From positions 1 to 54,435 of the forward strand of contig JAKQDH010000129.1 in the NCBI GenBank assembly GCA_029558835.1: 54,435 nucleotides of DNA. The letters run 5' to 3'. Under the pieces are notes generated by a model, which was given only the letters and a program-made list of their open reading frames with translations, was not told the DNA's origin and searched no databases. The stretch is from Planctomycetota bacterium. GTDB lineage: Bacteria > Planctomycetota > Phycisphaerae > UBA1845. Position numbers and translations under genes: made by a program. Shown one piece after another: positions 44,933 through 53,543 of the stretch (the stretch's first letter is position 1; every line of letters starts with the position of its first letter).

Positions 44933-45571
44933 TCAGCCTTCCACACCCGTCTTCACGCGATAGGCAGCGCGCACCAGCTCGTCCGGGCTGTCGAGGTCGG
45001 GATGAAGCTGGATCGCGCGTTCGAGCCAGCGTTGGGCATCGACGCGTGCGTCGCCCCAGGCGACCAGGACCTCCAGCGCGTCGCGCTGGGCGGCGCTGAA
45101 GCCGGCGGGGGCAGCCTGCCACGCGCCGGCCGATGTCTCCGCGCCGGCCAGGCCCTCCATCTGGTCCTTCAGCGACGCGACGATCATGTCGGCCGCCTTC
45201 TTCCCGATTCCCGGCAGCCGCGCGAGCATCCGCGTGTCGGCGTTCGCAATCCAGGTCGCAATCCGCCGCACCGGCTCCGCCAGCGCCTTCAGCGCCTTGC
45301 GCGGGCCAATCCCCTTTACACTGACGAACCGGCTGAAGAAGCGTTTATCTTCCGGATGCAAGAAACCCAGTAGCCGCGGCGTCAGATGCCCCGACGCCTG
45401 GCTGGCCTCGTAGAATTGCACAGTGTGCAGCGTCACGTCCGTCCCGCGATGGGCGGCCAACTCCCCCAGCGCGTAACGCGGCACAAGAACCTCATACGCG
45501 AGGCCGTCGCGCTCCAGCACGACCGCATCATCCGTCAACTCAATGAGCGTCCCCGTCAAACGGACGATCAT
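44933..45571 (-). CDS. ruvA: Holliday junction branch-migration protein RuvA
   Basis: 212 residues. The N-terminal OB domain is MIVRLTGTLIELTDDAVVLERDGLAYEVLVP. Tandem helix-hairpin-helix units FVSVKGIGPRKALKALAEP and LARLPGIGKKAADMIVASLKDQM bind DNA. The flexible C-terminal domain III (AALEVL-like: RDALEVLVAWGDARVDAQRWLERA) binds RuvB. RuvA tetramers hold the junction for RuvB. AGGGAGGT precedes the ATG, which overlaps the ruvC stop by four bases (ATGA). ruvB is not nearby. It is probably co-transcribed with ruvC. Confidence 0.95.
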   Translation of the reverse strand: MIVRLTGTLIELTDDAVVLERDGLAYEVLVPRYALGELAAHRGTDVTLHTVQFYEASQASGHLTPRLLGFLHPEDKRFFSRFVSVKGIGPRKALKALAEPVRRIATWIANADTRMLARLPGIGKKAADMIVASLKDQMEGLAGAETSAGAWQAAPAGFSAAQRDALEVLVAWGDARVDAQRWLERAIQLHPDLDSPDELVRAAYRVKTGVEG

Positions 45572-46074
45572 CGTTGCACCTCCCTTGCCTTCTCGGCCTG
45601 GAGGTCGGCGGCCGCACATAGCGCGATCGCCAAGGCGTCGGCGACGTCCGGCGGCTCGGGCAGCTTAACCAGCCCCAGCGTCGCCTGGATCGCCCGCTGA
45701 ATCTGCCCCTTACCGGCGTGGCCGTTGCCGGTCAGATAGCGTTTCACCTGCGTGGCCCCGTATGCGCGCACCGGAATGCCGCCGCGCCCCGCGGCCAGCA
45801 GAATCACGCCCCGAGCATGGCCCATGAGGATCGCGGTGCGCGGGTGGCGGTAGTGCGCGTACAGTTCCTCCACGGCCACCACCGCCGGCCGGTGCTCATT
45901 GAGCAGGGCCGTGAGATCTGCCTCGAGCTGAACGAGTCGGTCCGGCAGGGGCAAACGAGCATCCAAGCGGCACACGCCGGCGTCGAGCACCGCGACTGCG
46001 CCGTCACGTGCCCGCACCACCGCGTAGCCCGTGATGCCCAACCCGGGGTCAATACCGCATACCACGGCCCGCAT
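45568..46074 (-). CDS. ruvC: Crossover junction endodeoxyribonuclease RuvC
   Basis: 168 residues. The RNase H-like fold begins VVCGIDPGLGITGYAVV with the first catalytic Asp, then VVAVEELYAHY (Glu), and ends PDVADALAIALCAAADL with the two C-terminal acids (DVADA). It cuts four-way junctions symmetrically. The start at 46074 (MRAVVCG) is the usual one; the frame from 46116 would add 14 residues with no site. GGGGAC is the nearest ribosome-binding-like string. It is the first gene of a ruvC-ruvA pair in which the start of ruvA overlaps its stop. Confidence 0.95.
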   Translation of the reverse strand: MRAVVCGIDPGLGITGYAVVRARDGAVAVLDAGVCRLDARLPLPDRLVQLEADLTALLNEHRPAVVAVEELYAHYRHPRTAILMGHARGVILLAAGRGGIPVRAYGATQVKRYLTGNGHAGKGQIQRAIQATLGLVKLPEPPDVADALAIALCAAADLQAEKAREVQR

Positions 46075-46344
46075 ACCGTCCCCGCGCTCCGCCCGCCGGT
46101 AGCGGCGGCTCGTCACAGCGGCATGATCCAGGAGTTAGCCGCGTATGCTGAGGCTCGGCCGGACGGGGGTCCGTGTCAAGACGGGTGCTTCTCCCCCGAG
46201 GCGACGGGCGCGTGAGCCAGTTGACCCCGTCGGCGGCGCACTCGGCGCGGACCAACAGCCTGGAGCCCTCCGCAAGGTTCGCGGTTCCGCGCCCCCGGCT
46301 CAGCACCGCCGGCCGCCGCAGCAAGGTTCGACGCCTACCCGAGC

Positions 46345-46638
46345 CTACGGCTTGGCCTTGCGGATCCCGCGTTCCTTCTCCGTGACGATGACCGTCGGGC
46401 GCGGCGAGGGCTCCGTGACAATCACCGTGGTCGGTCGGGGCTCCGGATGCACCACCACTACATCCGGCCGGCGCCGAGGCTCAACCACGACCACGCCGGG
46501 CCGAGGTGCCGGGTGCACTACAACCACCGGCGGGGGTGGACGTCGGTGTTCGTGGACGACGATCATCGCACCATCGCACCCGCTCAACGCCAAACCGATT
46601 CCAGCAAGAGGAAACAAAAGCCATCCACGATTTAACAT
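46345..46638 (-). CDS. Small lipoprotein with Val/Pro/Arg repeats
   Basis: 97 residues. MLNRGWLLFPLAGIGLALSGC is a clear lipoprotein signal (lipobox LSGC). The mature part is a tandem repeat of the type VVVVHPAPRPG, VVVVEPRRRPD, VVVVHPEPRPT, VIVTEPSPRPT: about five units of 11 residues, alternating beta-prone Val runs with Pro/Arg. GGGAG lies eight bases before the ATG. Such Val-Pro repeats may form an extended surface rod; no function is known. It stands alone, 270 bases upstream of ruvC on the same strand. An upstream in-frame start at 46686 has no site. Confidence 0.7.
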   Translation of the reverse strand: MLNRGWLLFPLAGIGLALSGCDGAMIVVHEHRRPPPPVVVVHPAPRPGVVVVEPRRRPDVVVVHPEPRPTTVIVTEPSPRPTVIVTEKERGIRKAKP

Positions 46639-47204
46639 CGCCAGTCTCCCGCCTAGGGCTAGCCCTTCATATCTACTGCACCGCACGGCCTGACCGCGTC
46701 CACGTCATCGGCGCCGCCGGCTTCCGCCCATCAACGATTACACCGCGTCCCGCCCAGCAGGTCGCGTGACCGCCCCGGGCGGACCAGTTTACGCCCCCGG
46801 CCCCCGGAGTCTACTCGGCGGGCGCGGGCCCGGTAGTCCCGGGGAGGCAACCTGAGGCGTACTGCCCGCACAACCGGCATATACGGTCCCGGACGCCGTA
46901 CGCCAACCGCCGGGGGCATCACGCCGACGCTGATCGGTTGGACACGCGGAACGGACGACTCGATAGAGCCGGCGTCGAGATCTCGACCACTTGCCCGCTC
47001 GGAGCGGCTTCCCCGCGCCCTCCCCGGCATACGACCCGCCCGCCCGTCTCGGGCCAGTCACGTCGCCCGCGGCGGAACGCGACGAGAAAGCGGCCGATAT
47101 TCCCACCCAGTTTGGCGCAACTATCTCAAGCAGCACTACAGCCCGTCCGATGAAGCGCATCGTCCGGTTCCCGGAGATTTCCGACAGTCTTTTGGAGACA
47201 GCTT
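46639..47204. other. Gene-free region ahead of the acid-free protein gene
   Basis: 566 bases with no gene I support; frames are Arg/Pro-rich. The gene at 47205 must have its promoter here. TTGGCG at about 47113 with ACTACA 17 bases later is a weak possibility. The last 70 bases are AT-richer and end in TTTTGGAGACAGCTTATG. Confidence 0.4.
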
Positions 47205-47702
47205 ATGCCAACGTATACAAAGAGACGTACGACGAACAAGCGCAGCAACAACGGGCCTTGGGGAGGCACGCGCTACACGACCACGAAGAGCACCCGGCAG
47301 TACGGTCAGTCGCAGACGACGACCCGACCGACGGCAGCGACCGGCTACCAGACCTACGCGTACAACTTCTGCGCGAAGATGAATAGCTGGAAGACGCTGT
47401 ACAATCAGACGCGGGGCCCGGCCAAGTACAACCGCCCCACCCCGACCACGCTCAACACCTTCGCCAACTGGGTCACCAAGGGCGCGATTGTGCACACGGT
47501 GAGCCCGACGCAGGTGTCGCGCTGGGCGCGGAACTGGAGCCAGCAGTTCAACCCCAACAGCCTGACCTCCTGCAAGAACTTCCTGTGGTGGAAGTATGGG
47601 AAGCAGACGATCAAGGCCGTGTCGTGGGCCAAGAACGGGTGGTTCATGATTGCCACCTCGCAAACCTGGAACGGCAAGCCGTTCAACTGGCCCCGCTGCT
47701 AA
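47205..47702 (+). CDS. Acid-free, strongly basic 165-aa protein of unknown family
   Basis: 165 residues with 24 Lys/Arg and not one Asp or Glu. It also has 11 Trp, three Cys and many Thr, Asn and Gln. The first 48 residues (MPTYTKRRTTNKRSNNGPWGG...TTTKSTRQYGQSQTTTRP) are low complexity and histone-tail-like. From about residue 49 a folded part is likely, with amphipathic stretches such as LNTFANWVTKGAIV and PTQVSRWARNWSQQF, and LWWKYGKQTIKAVSWAKNGWFMIATSQTW. It has no signal peptide. GGAG lies eight bases before the ATG, and a good terminator follows at 47766, so it is a single expressed gene. I recognise no family. Nucleic-acid or polyanion binding is a reasonable inference; a capsid-like or nucleoid protein cannot be excluded. 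Confidence 0.8.
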   Translation: MPTYTKRRTTNKRSNNGPWGGTRYTTTKSTRQYGQSQTTTRPTAATGYQTYAYNFCAKMNSWKTLYNQTRGPAKYNRPTPTTLNTFANWVTKGAIVHTVSPTQVSRWARNWSQQFNPNSLTSCKNFLWWKYGKQTIKAVSWAKNGWFMIATSQTWNGKPFNWPRC

Positions 47703-47765
47703 AGCCCGGCCACTGCCGCAGGTCACTCGACCACACTGCACGCCGGGAACCAGTTTGCATGGACC

Positions 47766-47795
47766 AGGGCGACCCCTCTCCACGGGTCGCCCTGT
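47766..47795 (+). terminator. Terminator of the acid-free protein gene
   Basis: An 11-bp perfect stem (CAGGGCGACCC with GGGTCGCCCTG) and an eight-base loop are followed by TCCATTTCC, about 64 bases after the stop codon. Confidence 0.75.
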
Positions 47796-47836
47796 CCATT
47801 TCCAGAGCCCGCATACGCCGCGCGCGTCCGCCGGCT

Positions 47837-47876
47837 TCCCCCTCTCCCCTCAGGGGAGAGGGCGGCGTGAGGGGGA
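47837..47876. repeat. CCCTCTCCC palindrome
   Basis: CCCCTCTCCCCTCAGGGGAG then AGGGCGGCGTGAGGGG. It is in the 47796-48075 gap, where no gene is seen. Confidence 0.6.
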
Positions 47877-48075
47877 GATCGGCGAGAACTCAACCCTGCG
47901 CACCGAACCCCTCGCCCCCCCCAACGGAGACGGCACGGCCAGAGGGCGACCCGCAACAACTCTGCGCCACGCCCGCAAACGCCTCTTTTATCTGGGGAGA
48001 GGGCTGCGTAAGGGAGAAACCTGCGACAACTCGCCCCGACCGCCTCCGACTCGGAAGGACGACGTGTAAGAACTT

Positions 48076-48459
48076 CTACGCCTCCGTGCTGCCGCCTCCC
48101 GCGCGCAGCATCGCGAGCAGCATCTTGAAACGCCCACCGCCGCGCACCGCATGCGGAACCCCGGCCGGCATCAGCAGAATCTGACCGCTGCCCACCTGGA
48201 ACGGCTCTCCGCCGACGGTGAATTCGCCGGCACCCTCCACGACCTGCACGAAAGCATCAAACGGCGTCGTGTGCTCGCTGAGACCCTGGTCCGCGTCGAA
48301 CGCGAACAGCGTAATCGTACCGGCGTGGTTGCCCACCAGCGTCCGACTCACAATCGCCCCCGCGCCGTACTCCACAAGTCCCGCCAAGTCGAGGACCTCC
48401 CCGGCCGGCATCTTGGCCTTACTCGTGGTGCCGCACTTGCCCGCCTTTTCCTGGGTCAT
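48076..48459 (-). CDS. Small cupin-domain protein
   Basis: 127 residues. A single conserved cupin barrel: TLFAFDADQGLSEHTTPFDAFVQVVEGAGEFTVGGEPFQVGSGQILLMPAGVPHAV. Cupin motif 1 (G...H.....D/E......G) and motif 2 (.P.G.PH) are both present, with His and Glu-type metal ligands. This is the pattern of small stand-alone cupins of the sort often annotated as quercetin-2,3-dioxygenase-like or as stress-response sensors; the substrate is not predictable. AGGAGG lies about ten bases before the ATG at 48459. The frame is open to 48612, but that part is Arg-rich and unconserved. It is divergent from the prepilin-like gene. Confidence 0.85.
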   Translation of the reverse strand: MTQEKAGKCGTTSKAKMPAGEVLDLAGLVEYGAGAIVSRTLVGNHAGTITLFAFDADQGLSEHTTPFDAFVQVVEGAGEFTVGGEPFQVGSGQILLMPAGVPHAVRGGGRFKMLLAMLRAGGGSTEA

Positions 48460-48776
48460 CAGCTTGAGCCTCCTGGGTACCTGACCGCGCAGAGGGAGCC
48501 ACCGGTCCCGCCGGGAGTGTAGGGACCGCGGCGTGGGTCCCCAACCGGGCGGGAGGCGGACTCCCCAACGCACGCGACCTTCTATCCAGGCAGACCTAGC
48601 CCATCTTATCATCGAACGCCGTTATGCACACTAAATCCAGTGGCACCGTAAGCGGGCTCCTCGCGAAGGCTGGGGCCCGGCAACGGGAGGCGAAAAAAAC
48701 GGAAATTTCGCCCCGGCCGCGTGTAAGAAACCCCACGCGGGGTCGGACTACCTGGCGGACACAGGAGATCAACCAT
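48460..48776. promoter_or_regulatory. Divergent promoter region between cupin and prepilin-like genes
   Basis: 317 bases between two divergent genes, so promoters for both should lie here. An A-rich patch, GGCGAAAAAAACGGAAATTTCG, at about 48690-48710 is the most AT-rich part. No clear -35/-10 pair or operator is seen. Confidence 0.3.
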
Positions 48777-49880
48777 ATGTCGCCCACACGACGTGCGCGA
48801 AGCGGCGGGCTGCGATGGCGTCGGCCGCGTGGCGGGTTCACGCTGACGGAACTGATGGCAGTTGGGGGGTGCCTGGTGTGCCTGGCGGCGCTGCTGCAGC
48901 CGTCGCTGGAGGCGACGCACGATCAGGCGAAGCAGTCGCATTGCCTGGAACGCTTGCGGAGCATCATGGCCGCCAGTCAGACGTACGCGCAAAACGACCC
49001 GCAGGATTGGGCGATCCCCGTCCACCCGCTTCAGTTCAACCAGAATCCGACTAACCCGTCGTTCATTGGGGCTTACGAGTGGGGTGGCAAGAGCGGGATC
49101 GGGCGGGATTACTGGGTTACGGGTGCGCCGGGCGATCCGCTGAACAGCAAGTACGGCACGCGGGCGGGCTTCGGGCCGGCGACGCGTCCACTGAACGACA
49201 TTCTGTATCCACACGGCTTCCGCGACACCCTCAATCCGGTGTTCAACCCAGCGGGGGCGACGCTGGACACGCAACTGGACTTGGCGGTGTATCGGTGTCC
49301 GGGCGACGACGGCCCGCCGGACGGCGGCCACTGTCCAGACTGGCTGAATCACCCGGGGCAATCGTCGTACGACCACTTCGGCACCAGCTACGCGGCGAAC
49401 ATCTTCATGATCTCTACGCAAGGCGGCGGATACATGCGGTCCAACTCGCCGTATTTGCGCCCGCTGGCCCGCGTGCCGAACCCCGCGCGGACCATTTTCT
49501 ACGAGGAGAACATCGGGCGCTGGGCGTGGGCGGCGCGCGAGGACTGGTGCGACTTCCTGCTGGGCATCGACATCGGTCCCACACGTGTGATCCGCGGTTG
49601 GCATGGGAAGGACTGGTGCTACAACCAGGCGTTCGGAGATGGGCACGCCCGGATGAACAGAATCTACATCGACCGCACGGAGGACGCCGAGGGGTACGCT
49701 TGGCACTATCTCTCCGAAGTGGTGTTTCCCGACGACTCGAACCAGCAGCAGAGCATGCGCTGTGTGATCATTCGTGGGCCCGGGTGGCAGAAGGACACTC
49801 TGCCTGCCGAGGACATCAACACCGGTCTGTGGAGTTGCGGGGAAGGGCGGGCGTCGTATGAGGATTGCGTCCACGAGTAA
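48777..49880 (+). CDS. Type II secretion/prepilin-like protein with N-methylation signal
   Basis: 367 residues. The N terminus has basic residues then GGFTLTELMAVGGCLVCLAALLQPSLE, the type IV prepilin-like cleavage/methylation motif (cleaved after GG, methylated Phe). The large C-terminal part with repeated YRCPGDD, TSYAANIFM and FGDGHARMNRIYID is of the planctomycete H-X9-DG or DUF1559-like type; the GDGHA motif resembles H-X9-DG. These pseudopilin-like proteins are many-copied in planctomycetes and may form surface or secretion pseudopili. AGGAG lies nine bases before the ATG at 48777. It precedes the giant beta-helix gene by 75 bases on the same strand, so the two may be co-transcribed. 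Confidence 0.85.
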   Translation: MSPTRRARSGGLRWRRPRGGFTLTELMAVGGCLVCLAALLQPSLEATHDQAKQSHCLERLRSIMAASQTYAQNDPQDWAIPVHPLQFNQNPTNPSFIGAYEWGGKSGIGRDYWVTGAPGDPLNSKYGTRAGFGPATRPLNDILYPHGFRDTLNPVFNPAGATLDTQLDLAVYRCPGDDGPPDGGHCPDWLNHPGQSSYDHFGTSYAANIFMISTQGGGYMRSNSPYLRPLARVPNPARTIFYEENIGRWAWAAREDWCDFLLGIDIGPTRVIRGWHGKDWCYNQAFGDGHARMNRIYIDRTEDAEGYAWHYLSEVVFPDDSNQQQSMRCVIIRGPGWQKDTLPAEDINTGLWSCGEGRASYEDCVHE

Positions 49881-49955
49881 AGCGAGCCCAGTACGGGAGA
49901 GCGGGCCAGCGAACGTCACCATCAACACGCACATTTCAAGCGGGGAGGCCCTGCT

Positions 49956-52900
49956 ATGGCGAGCGTGAAAGCGATAGCGGACGTTGTGACATCGGTCTTC
50001 GTGGCGTTGCTGGCGGTGCCGGCTCTGGCGCAAACCGGTCAGGCGGGCATCCGCGGCGTCGAGGCATCCGGTGCCCTGACGGTGGATGACTGCCTTGCCG
50101 GCCCCGACGCAGCGGTGGCGGCGCCCGGCCTCGTCCGCGCGGCGGTGTCGAACGACAACTGCGCGCAGGCGGAGGCCATCGCCGGGTTCGGTTTCTTCGC
50201 CTTCGACACGACGGAGGCGACGACTGATGGGCCGGCACATGCCGCGTGTGCCTTTGATGTCGATCCCCAGACGCCGCTCGATGTCTGGTACTGCTGGACG
50301 AGCGACACGGACGGACCGGTTGCCGTCGAGACCTGCCGGCAGACGACGGTGGATACGAAACTCGTCGTGTACCAAGGCTGCACGTGTCCGCCGAGCGACG
50401 CGAACCTGCTGGCGTGCGCAGATGACGACTGTGTGTATCAGTCACGCGTGGAATTCGCGGCCACGACCGGGCGGAGCTACCTGATCCGCATTGGCGTGCA
50501 TCCCGGTCTGGGCGGCGGGCAAGGCACGTTCAACATCACGTCGGCTGACCAGCCCGAGCTGCCCTGCGCGCAACCGCCCGAGAATTGCCAGCCGCCCGAC
50601 GGCTGGAACGCGTATGCCAGCGACCGCGCGCAGTATCTCGTCGCGGACGACTTCAGGCCCGCGACTGACGGCTCCATCTCCGCGCTCTGTTGGTGGGGGA
50701 CGTACTACGGCGAAAGCGGCAACTGCCTGCCCGGGGGGTCGGATACTTTCGAGGTCAGGTACTTCGCTGATGACGGCGGCCTGCCGGGGACCTTGCTCGC
50801 CGGACCGTTTCGGCAGGCGGAGGGCACGCTGCTGGTGCAGGGCCCGGTGTCTACCGGCGGGTTGGTGATGGACAGGCTGTTCGAATATGAGTACAGCGCG
50901 CAACATGCCCCGGTGCCGGTGACTGCGGGGCAGTGTTGCTGGGTGGAGATCAGCAACCCGGGTTTCGAGTCGTGCGTCTGGCTGTGGGAGGCGGCTCCGC
51001 GTGGTGCATCGGGTGAATCGCAGGCGTTGGGGAATCGGCGGGCGGCCAAGGCCGGCCCGGGCGCCGGCCCGCCCGAGTATGACGCCGCCACGGCCGGAGT
51101 GGACGATCTGGCGTGGTGTTTGAACGTGACGCCGGGCGATGCCCGCTGGTGCCTGACCTCGCCGATCAACGATAACTTCGCCGACCGCCTGCCGATTACG
51201 GAGGGCGCCGTTGCGTTTGATACGCGGGGGGCCTCGACCGATGGTCCGGCCCTATGTATTTGCAAATCACTGGGAGACCCCCTGATCGCGCGTGACATCT
51301 GGTTCGAGTACGTCCCGGCCGCCACGGGGACCGCGACCCTGCTCCTGTGCGACGTGCTGTACGACGTGTGGGCCGTCGTGGACACGGCGGTCTGCGTGGA
51401 CGACGCCCCCTGCCAGGCCGTCGACGACTGGCCGCTTAGCGCCGCCTTCGCCTTTCCCGTGCAGGCGGGTGTGCCGAACATCATACGAATCGGAGGCTAC
51501 GGGGGGGCCACGGGGCCCGGCACGCTCGTGCTCAGCCTCAACGATCCCGATTGCGACGGCGACGGGAGCCCGGACGTGGTGGAGTTGGTTACCGGGGCCA
51601 GTTGGGACGACGACGGTAATGGCGTGCCCGACGAGTGCGAGGTCACGCGCTTGTACGTCGATGCCGACGCGACAGGGCTGAACCACGGCACAAGCTGGGC
51701 CGACGCGTTCACCGAACTGGAGTGGGCCCTTGAGCTGGTCGCGAGCGGGTACCCGCACGTAACGGAGATCTGGGTGGCCGAGGGGACCTATCACTCATTG
51801 GGTCCGGCTGGATCGGGGTTTCGGCTGCAAGACGCGGTGGCATGGTATGGCGGCTTCGCGGGCGGCGAGACGGAACTGGCGGAGCGGAGCCCGGCGGACC
51901 ACCCCACCATCCTGACCGGAGACGTGGCCGGGGATGACCCAACGTCACCTACCAACTGCTATGAAATGCACGTTTCGCCCGGATGTGATGACCCCGCCTG
52001 CGCGGCCGAGGTTTGTCGCGGGCAACCGTCGTGTTGTACGGTTTCCTGGGACGCGGATTGCGCAGACATTGCGGCCTACGAGTGTGGAGGCTTGTTAATG
52101 CCCATGGCGGAGAACGGCGCGCACGTGGTCATCGCGCAGAACTGCGAGGCCTCCACGATTCTCGACGGCTTTGTCCTTACGCGCGGCTATGCGACATCGA
52201 GCTCTCCCCTGTACTACAGCGGCGCAGGCATGTACATCATGAATGCCAGCCCCGTGGTGCGCAACTGCGTCTTCACCCGCAATGTGGCCGACCCTTCTGG
52301 CTACTCCACGTATGGGGGAGCCGTTTACGTGGGGGGGACGTCAAGTCCGCAATTCATCAACTGTGTATTCGCTCATAACCTCGCCGCTGTCGGTGGCGCG
52401 GTGTTCAATCGCAGCAGCAGCGACACGGTCTGGCGGAACTGCGTCTTTTCGGGGAATCTTGCGGCGATATTCGGAGGAGGCGTGGTAGAAGCTTCCCCCG
52501 AGAGTCGCAGGATGATCCTCACCAATTGCACCATCGCGACGAACTGGGCGCAGCAAGGGCCCACCGCGGGCGTGGCCGGCACCGGCAATCTCCTGATGAA
52601 CTGCATCGTCTGGGGCAACACGGATTCTTCCGGACAAGGAGAGACGGCGCAAATCAGTGGTGGTCAAGTGAACTACTCCTGCGTCCAGGGCTGGACCGGC
52701 GACCTCGGCGGCGTCGGGAACTTCGGGGATGACCCGCTGTTTGTGGACACGCTGGGGCCCGACGGCGTGGCCGGCACACCTGACGATGACGTCCACCTGT
52801 TGCCGCTGTCGCCGTGCATTGATGCGGGTGACCCGACGTACGACTTCAGCCTCGAGCCCGAGCCGGACGGCGGGCGCATCAACATCGGCGCCTACGGCAA

Positions 52901-53225
52901 CACGCCGGAAGCGGCCACCCGCGGCTGGCTCTACATTGAGGATTACGTGGTGATCTCCGAACGGCGCGTGGGGCGCACCACGTTCCAATACGAGATGGCC
53001 GTCGTGGTCTGCAACCACAGCGATCAGGACGCCCCCAACGTGATCCTCGAACTGCTGGCCGTGCCGGAGAACGTGACCATCATCAGCGGCGCCGAGGTCA
53101 CCGTCGGCCCGGTGGCTGCCGGCGTGACCGTCACGAGCCTTACGAACTTCGTCATCCAAGTGGACCGCACCACGCCGGTAACGCCGCTGGGCTTCAGTTG
53201 GCGCGTGGTGCAGATGGGAGATTGA
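49956..53225 (+). CDS. Large secreted beta-helix protein with Cys-rich insertion
   Basis: 1089 residues. The signal peptide is about 1-25 (VVTSVFVALLAVPALAQ). Two copies of a beta-sandwich-like unit begin NDNCAQAEAI and NDNFADRLPI, each of the form 'DVWY/F.Y......G..T...C.........D..vavYDG'. A Ca-binding thrombospondin-3-like piece DCDGDGSPDVVELVTGASWDDDGNGVPDEC follows. The C-terminal part from about residue 560 is a beta-helix (YVDADATGLNHGTSWADAFTELEWAL... to RINIGAYGNTPEA). About residues 667-710 are a Cys-rich insertion SPGCDDPACAAEVCRGQPSCC. GGGGAGG precedes the ATG. Probably surface or secreted; function unknown. Confidence 0.88.
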   Translation: MASVKAIADVVTSVFVALLAVPALAQTGQAGIRGVEASGALTVDDCLAGPDAAVAAPGLVRAAVSNDNCAQAEAIAGFGFFAFDTTEATTDGPAHAACAFDVDPQTPLDVWYCWTSDTDGPVAVETCRQTTVDTKLVVYQGCTCPPSDANLLACADDDCVYQSRVEFAATTGRSYLIRIGVHPGLGGGQGTFNITSADQPELPCAQPPENCQPPDGWNAYASDRAQYLVADDFRPATDGSISALCWWGTYYGESGNCLPGGSDTFEVRYFADDGGLPGTLLAGPFRQAEGTLLVQGPVSTGGLVMDRLFEYEYSAQHAPVPVTAGQCCWVEISNPGFESCVWLWEAAPRGASGESQALGNRRAAKAGPGAGPPEYDAATAGVDDLAWCLNVTPGDARWCLTSPINDNFADRLPITEGAVAFDTRGASTDGPALCICKSLGDPLIARDIWFEYVPAATGTATLLLCDVLYDVWAVVDTAVCVDDAPCQAVDDWPLSAAFAFPVQAGVPNIIRIGGYGGATGPGTLVLSLNDPDCDGDGSPDVVELVTGASWDDDGNGVPDECEVTRLYVDADATGLNHGTSWADAFTELEWALELVASGYPHVTEIWVAEGTYHSLGPAGSGFRLQDAVAWYGGFAGGETELAERSPADHPTILTGDVAGDDPTSPTNCYEMHVSPGCDDPACAAEVCRGQPSCCTVSWDADCADIAAYECGGLLMPMAENGAHVVIAQNCEASTILDGFVLTRGYATSSSPLYYSGAGMYIMNASPVVRNCVFTRNVADPSGYSTYGGAVYVGGTSSPQFINCVFAHNLAAVGGAVFNRSSSDTVWRNCVFSGNLAAIFGGGVVEASPESRRMILTNCTIATNWAQQGPTAGVAGTGNLLMNCIVWGNTDSSGQGETAQISGGQVNYSCVQGWTGDLGGVGNFGDDPLFVDTLGPDGVAGTPDDDVHLLPLSPCIDAGDPTYDFSLEPEPDGGRINIGAYGNTPEAATRGWLYIEDYVVISERRVGRTTFQYEMAVVVCNHSDQDAPNVILELLAVPENVTIISGAEVTVGPVAAGVTVTSLTNFVIQVDRTTPVTPLGFSWRVVQMGD

Positions 53226-53257
53226 TCGACGGGCGCCCTAAGAGTTGGTAACACAAC

Positions 53258-53482
53258 CCCCCTCCCTGGCAGGGAGGGGTCGGGGAGGGTCGAATGGGCG
53301 TGACATTCCCCCTCACCCTGCCCTCTCCCCCAAGGGGGAGAGCGTGTTTAGCGTGGGTGCCATGCCCTTACCCGCCGCAAGCGGGGGTGGGCATGCAGTC
53401 GGGCGTAAGAACATGCTTACCCACGACTGCTGTCGCGGGAAAGCATGGCACCCTTGCAGCTGTAGACGCTGAACACGTACAA
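53258..53482. repeat. CCCTCTCCC palindromes and family B repeat, copy 3 (minus)
   Basis: Palindromes at 53258-53290 and 53310-53342 are followed by a minus-strand copy of the ~140-bp element (53343-53482). Its complement begins TGTACGTGTTCAGCGTCT and ends ACCCACGCTAAACAC. It fills the 318-base gap before the PEP-CTERM gene. Confidence 0.7.
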
Positions 53483-53543
53483 GGGGGAGAGGGGTTCTGT
53501 CAGACGCTCCAGGCAATCGGCGCCCTCAAGCAGGAGACGGACC

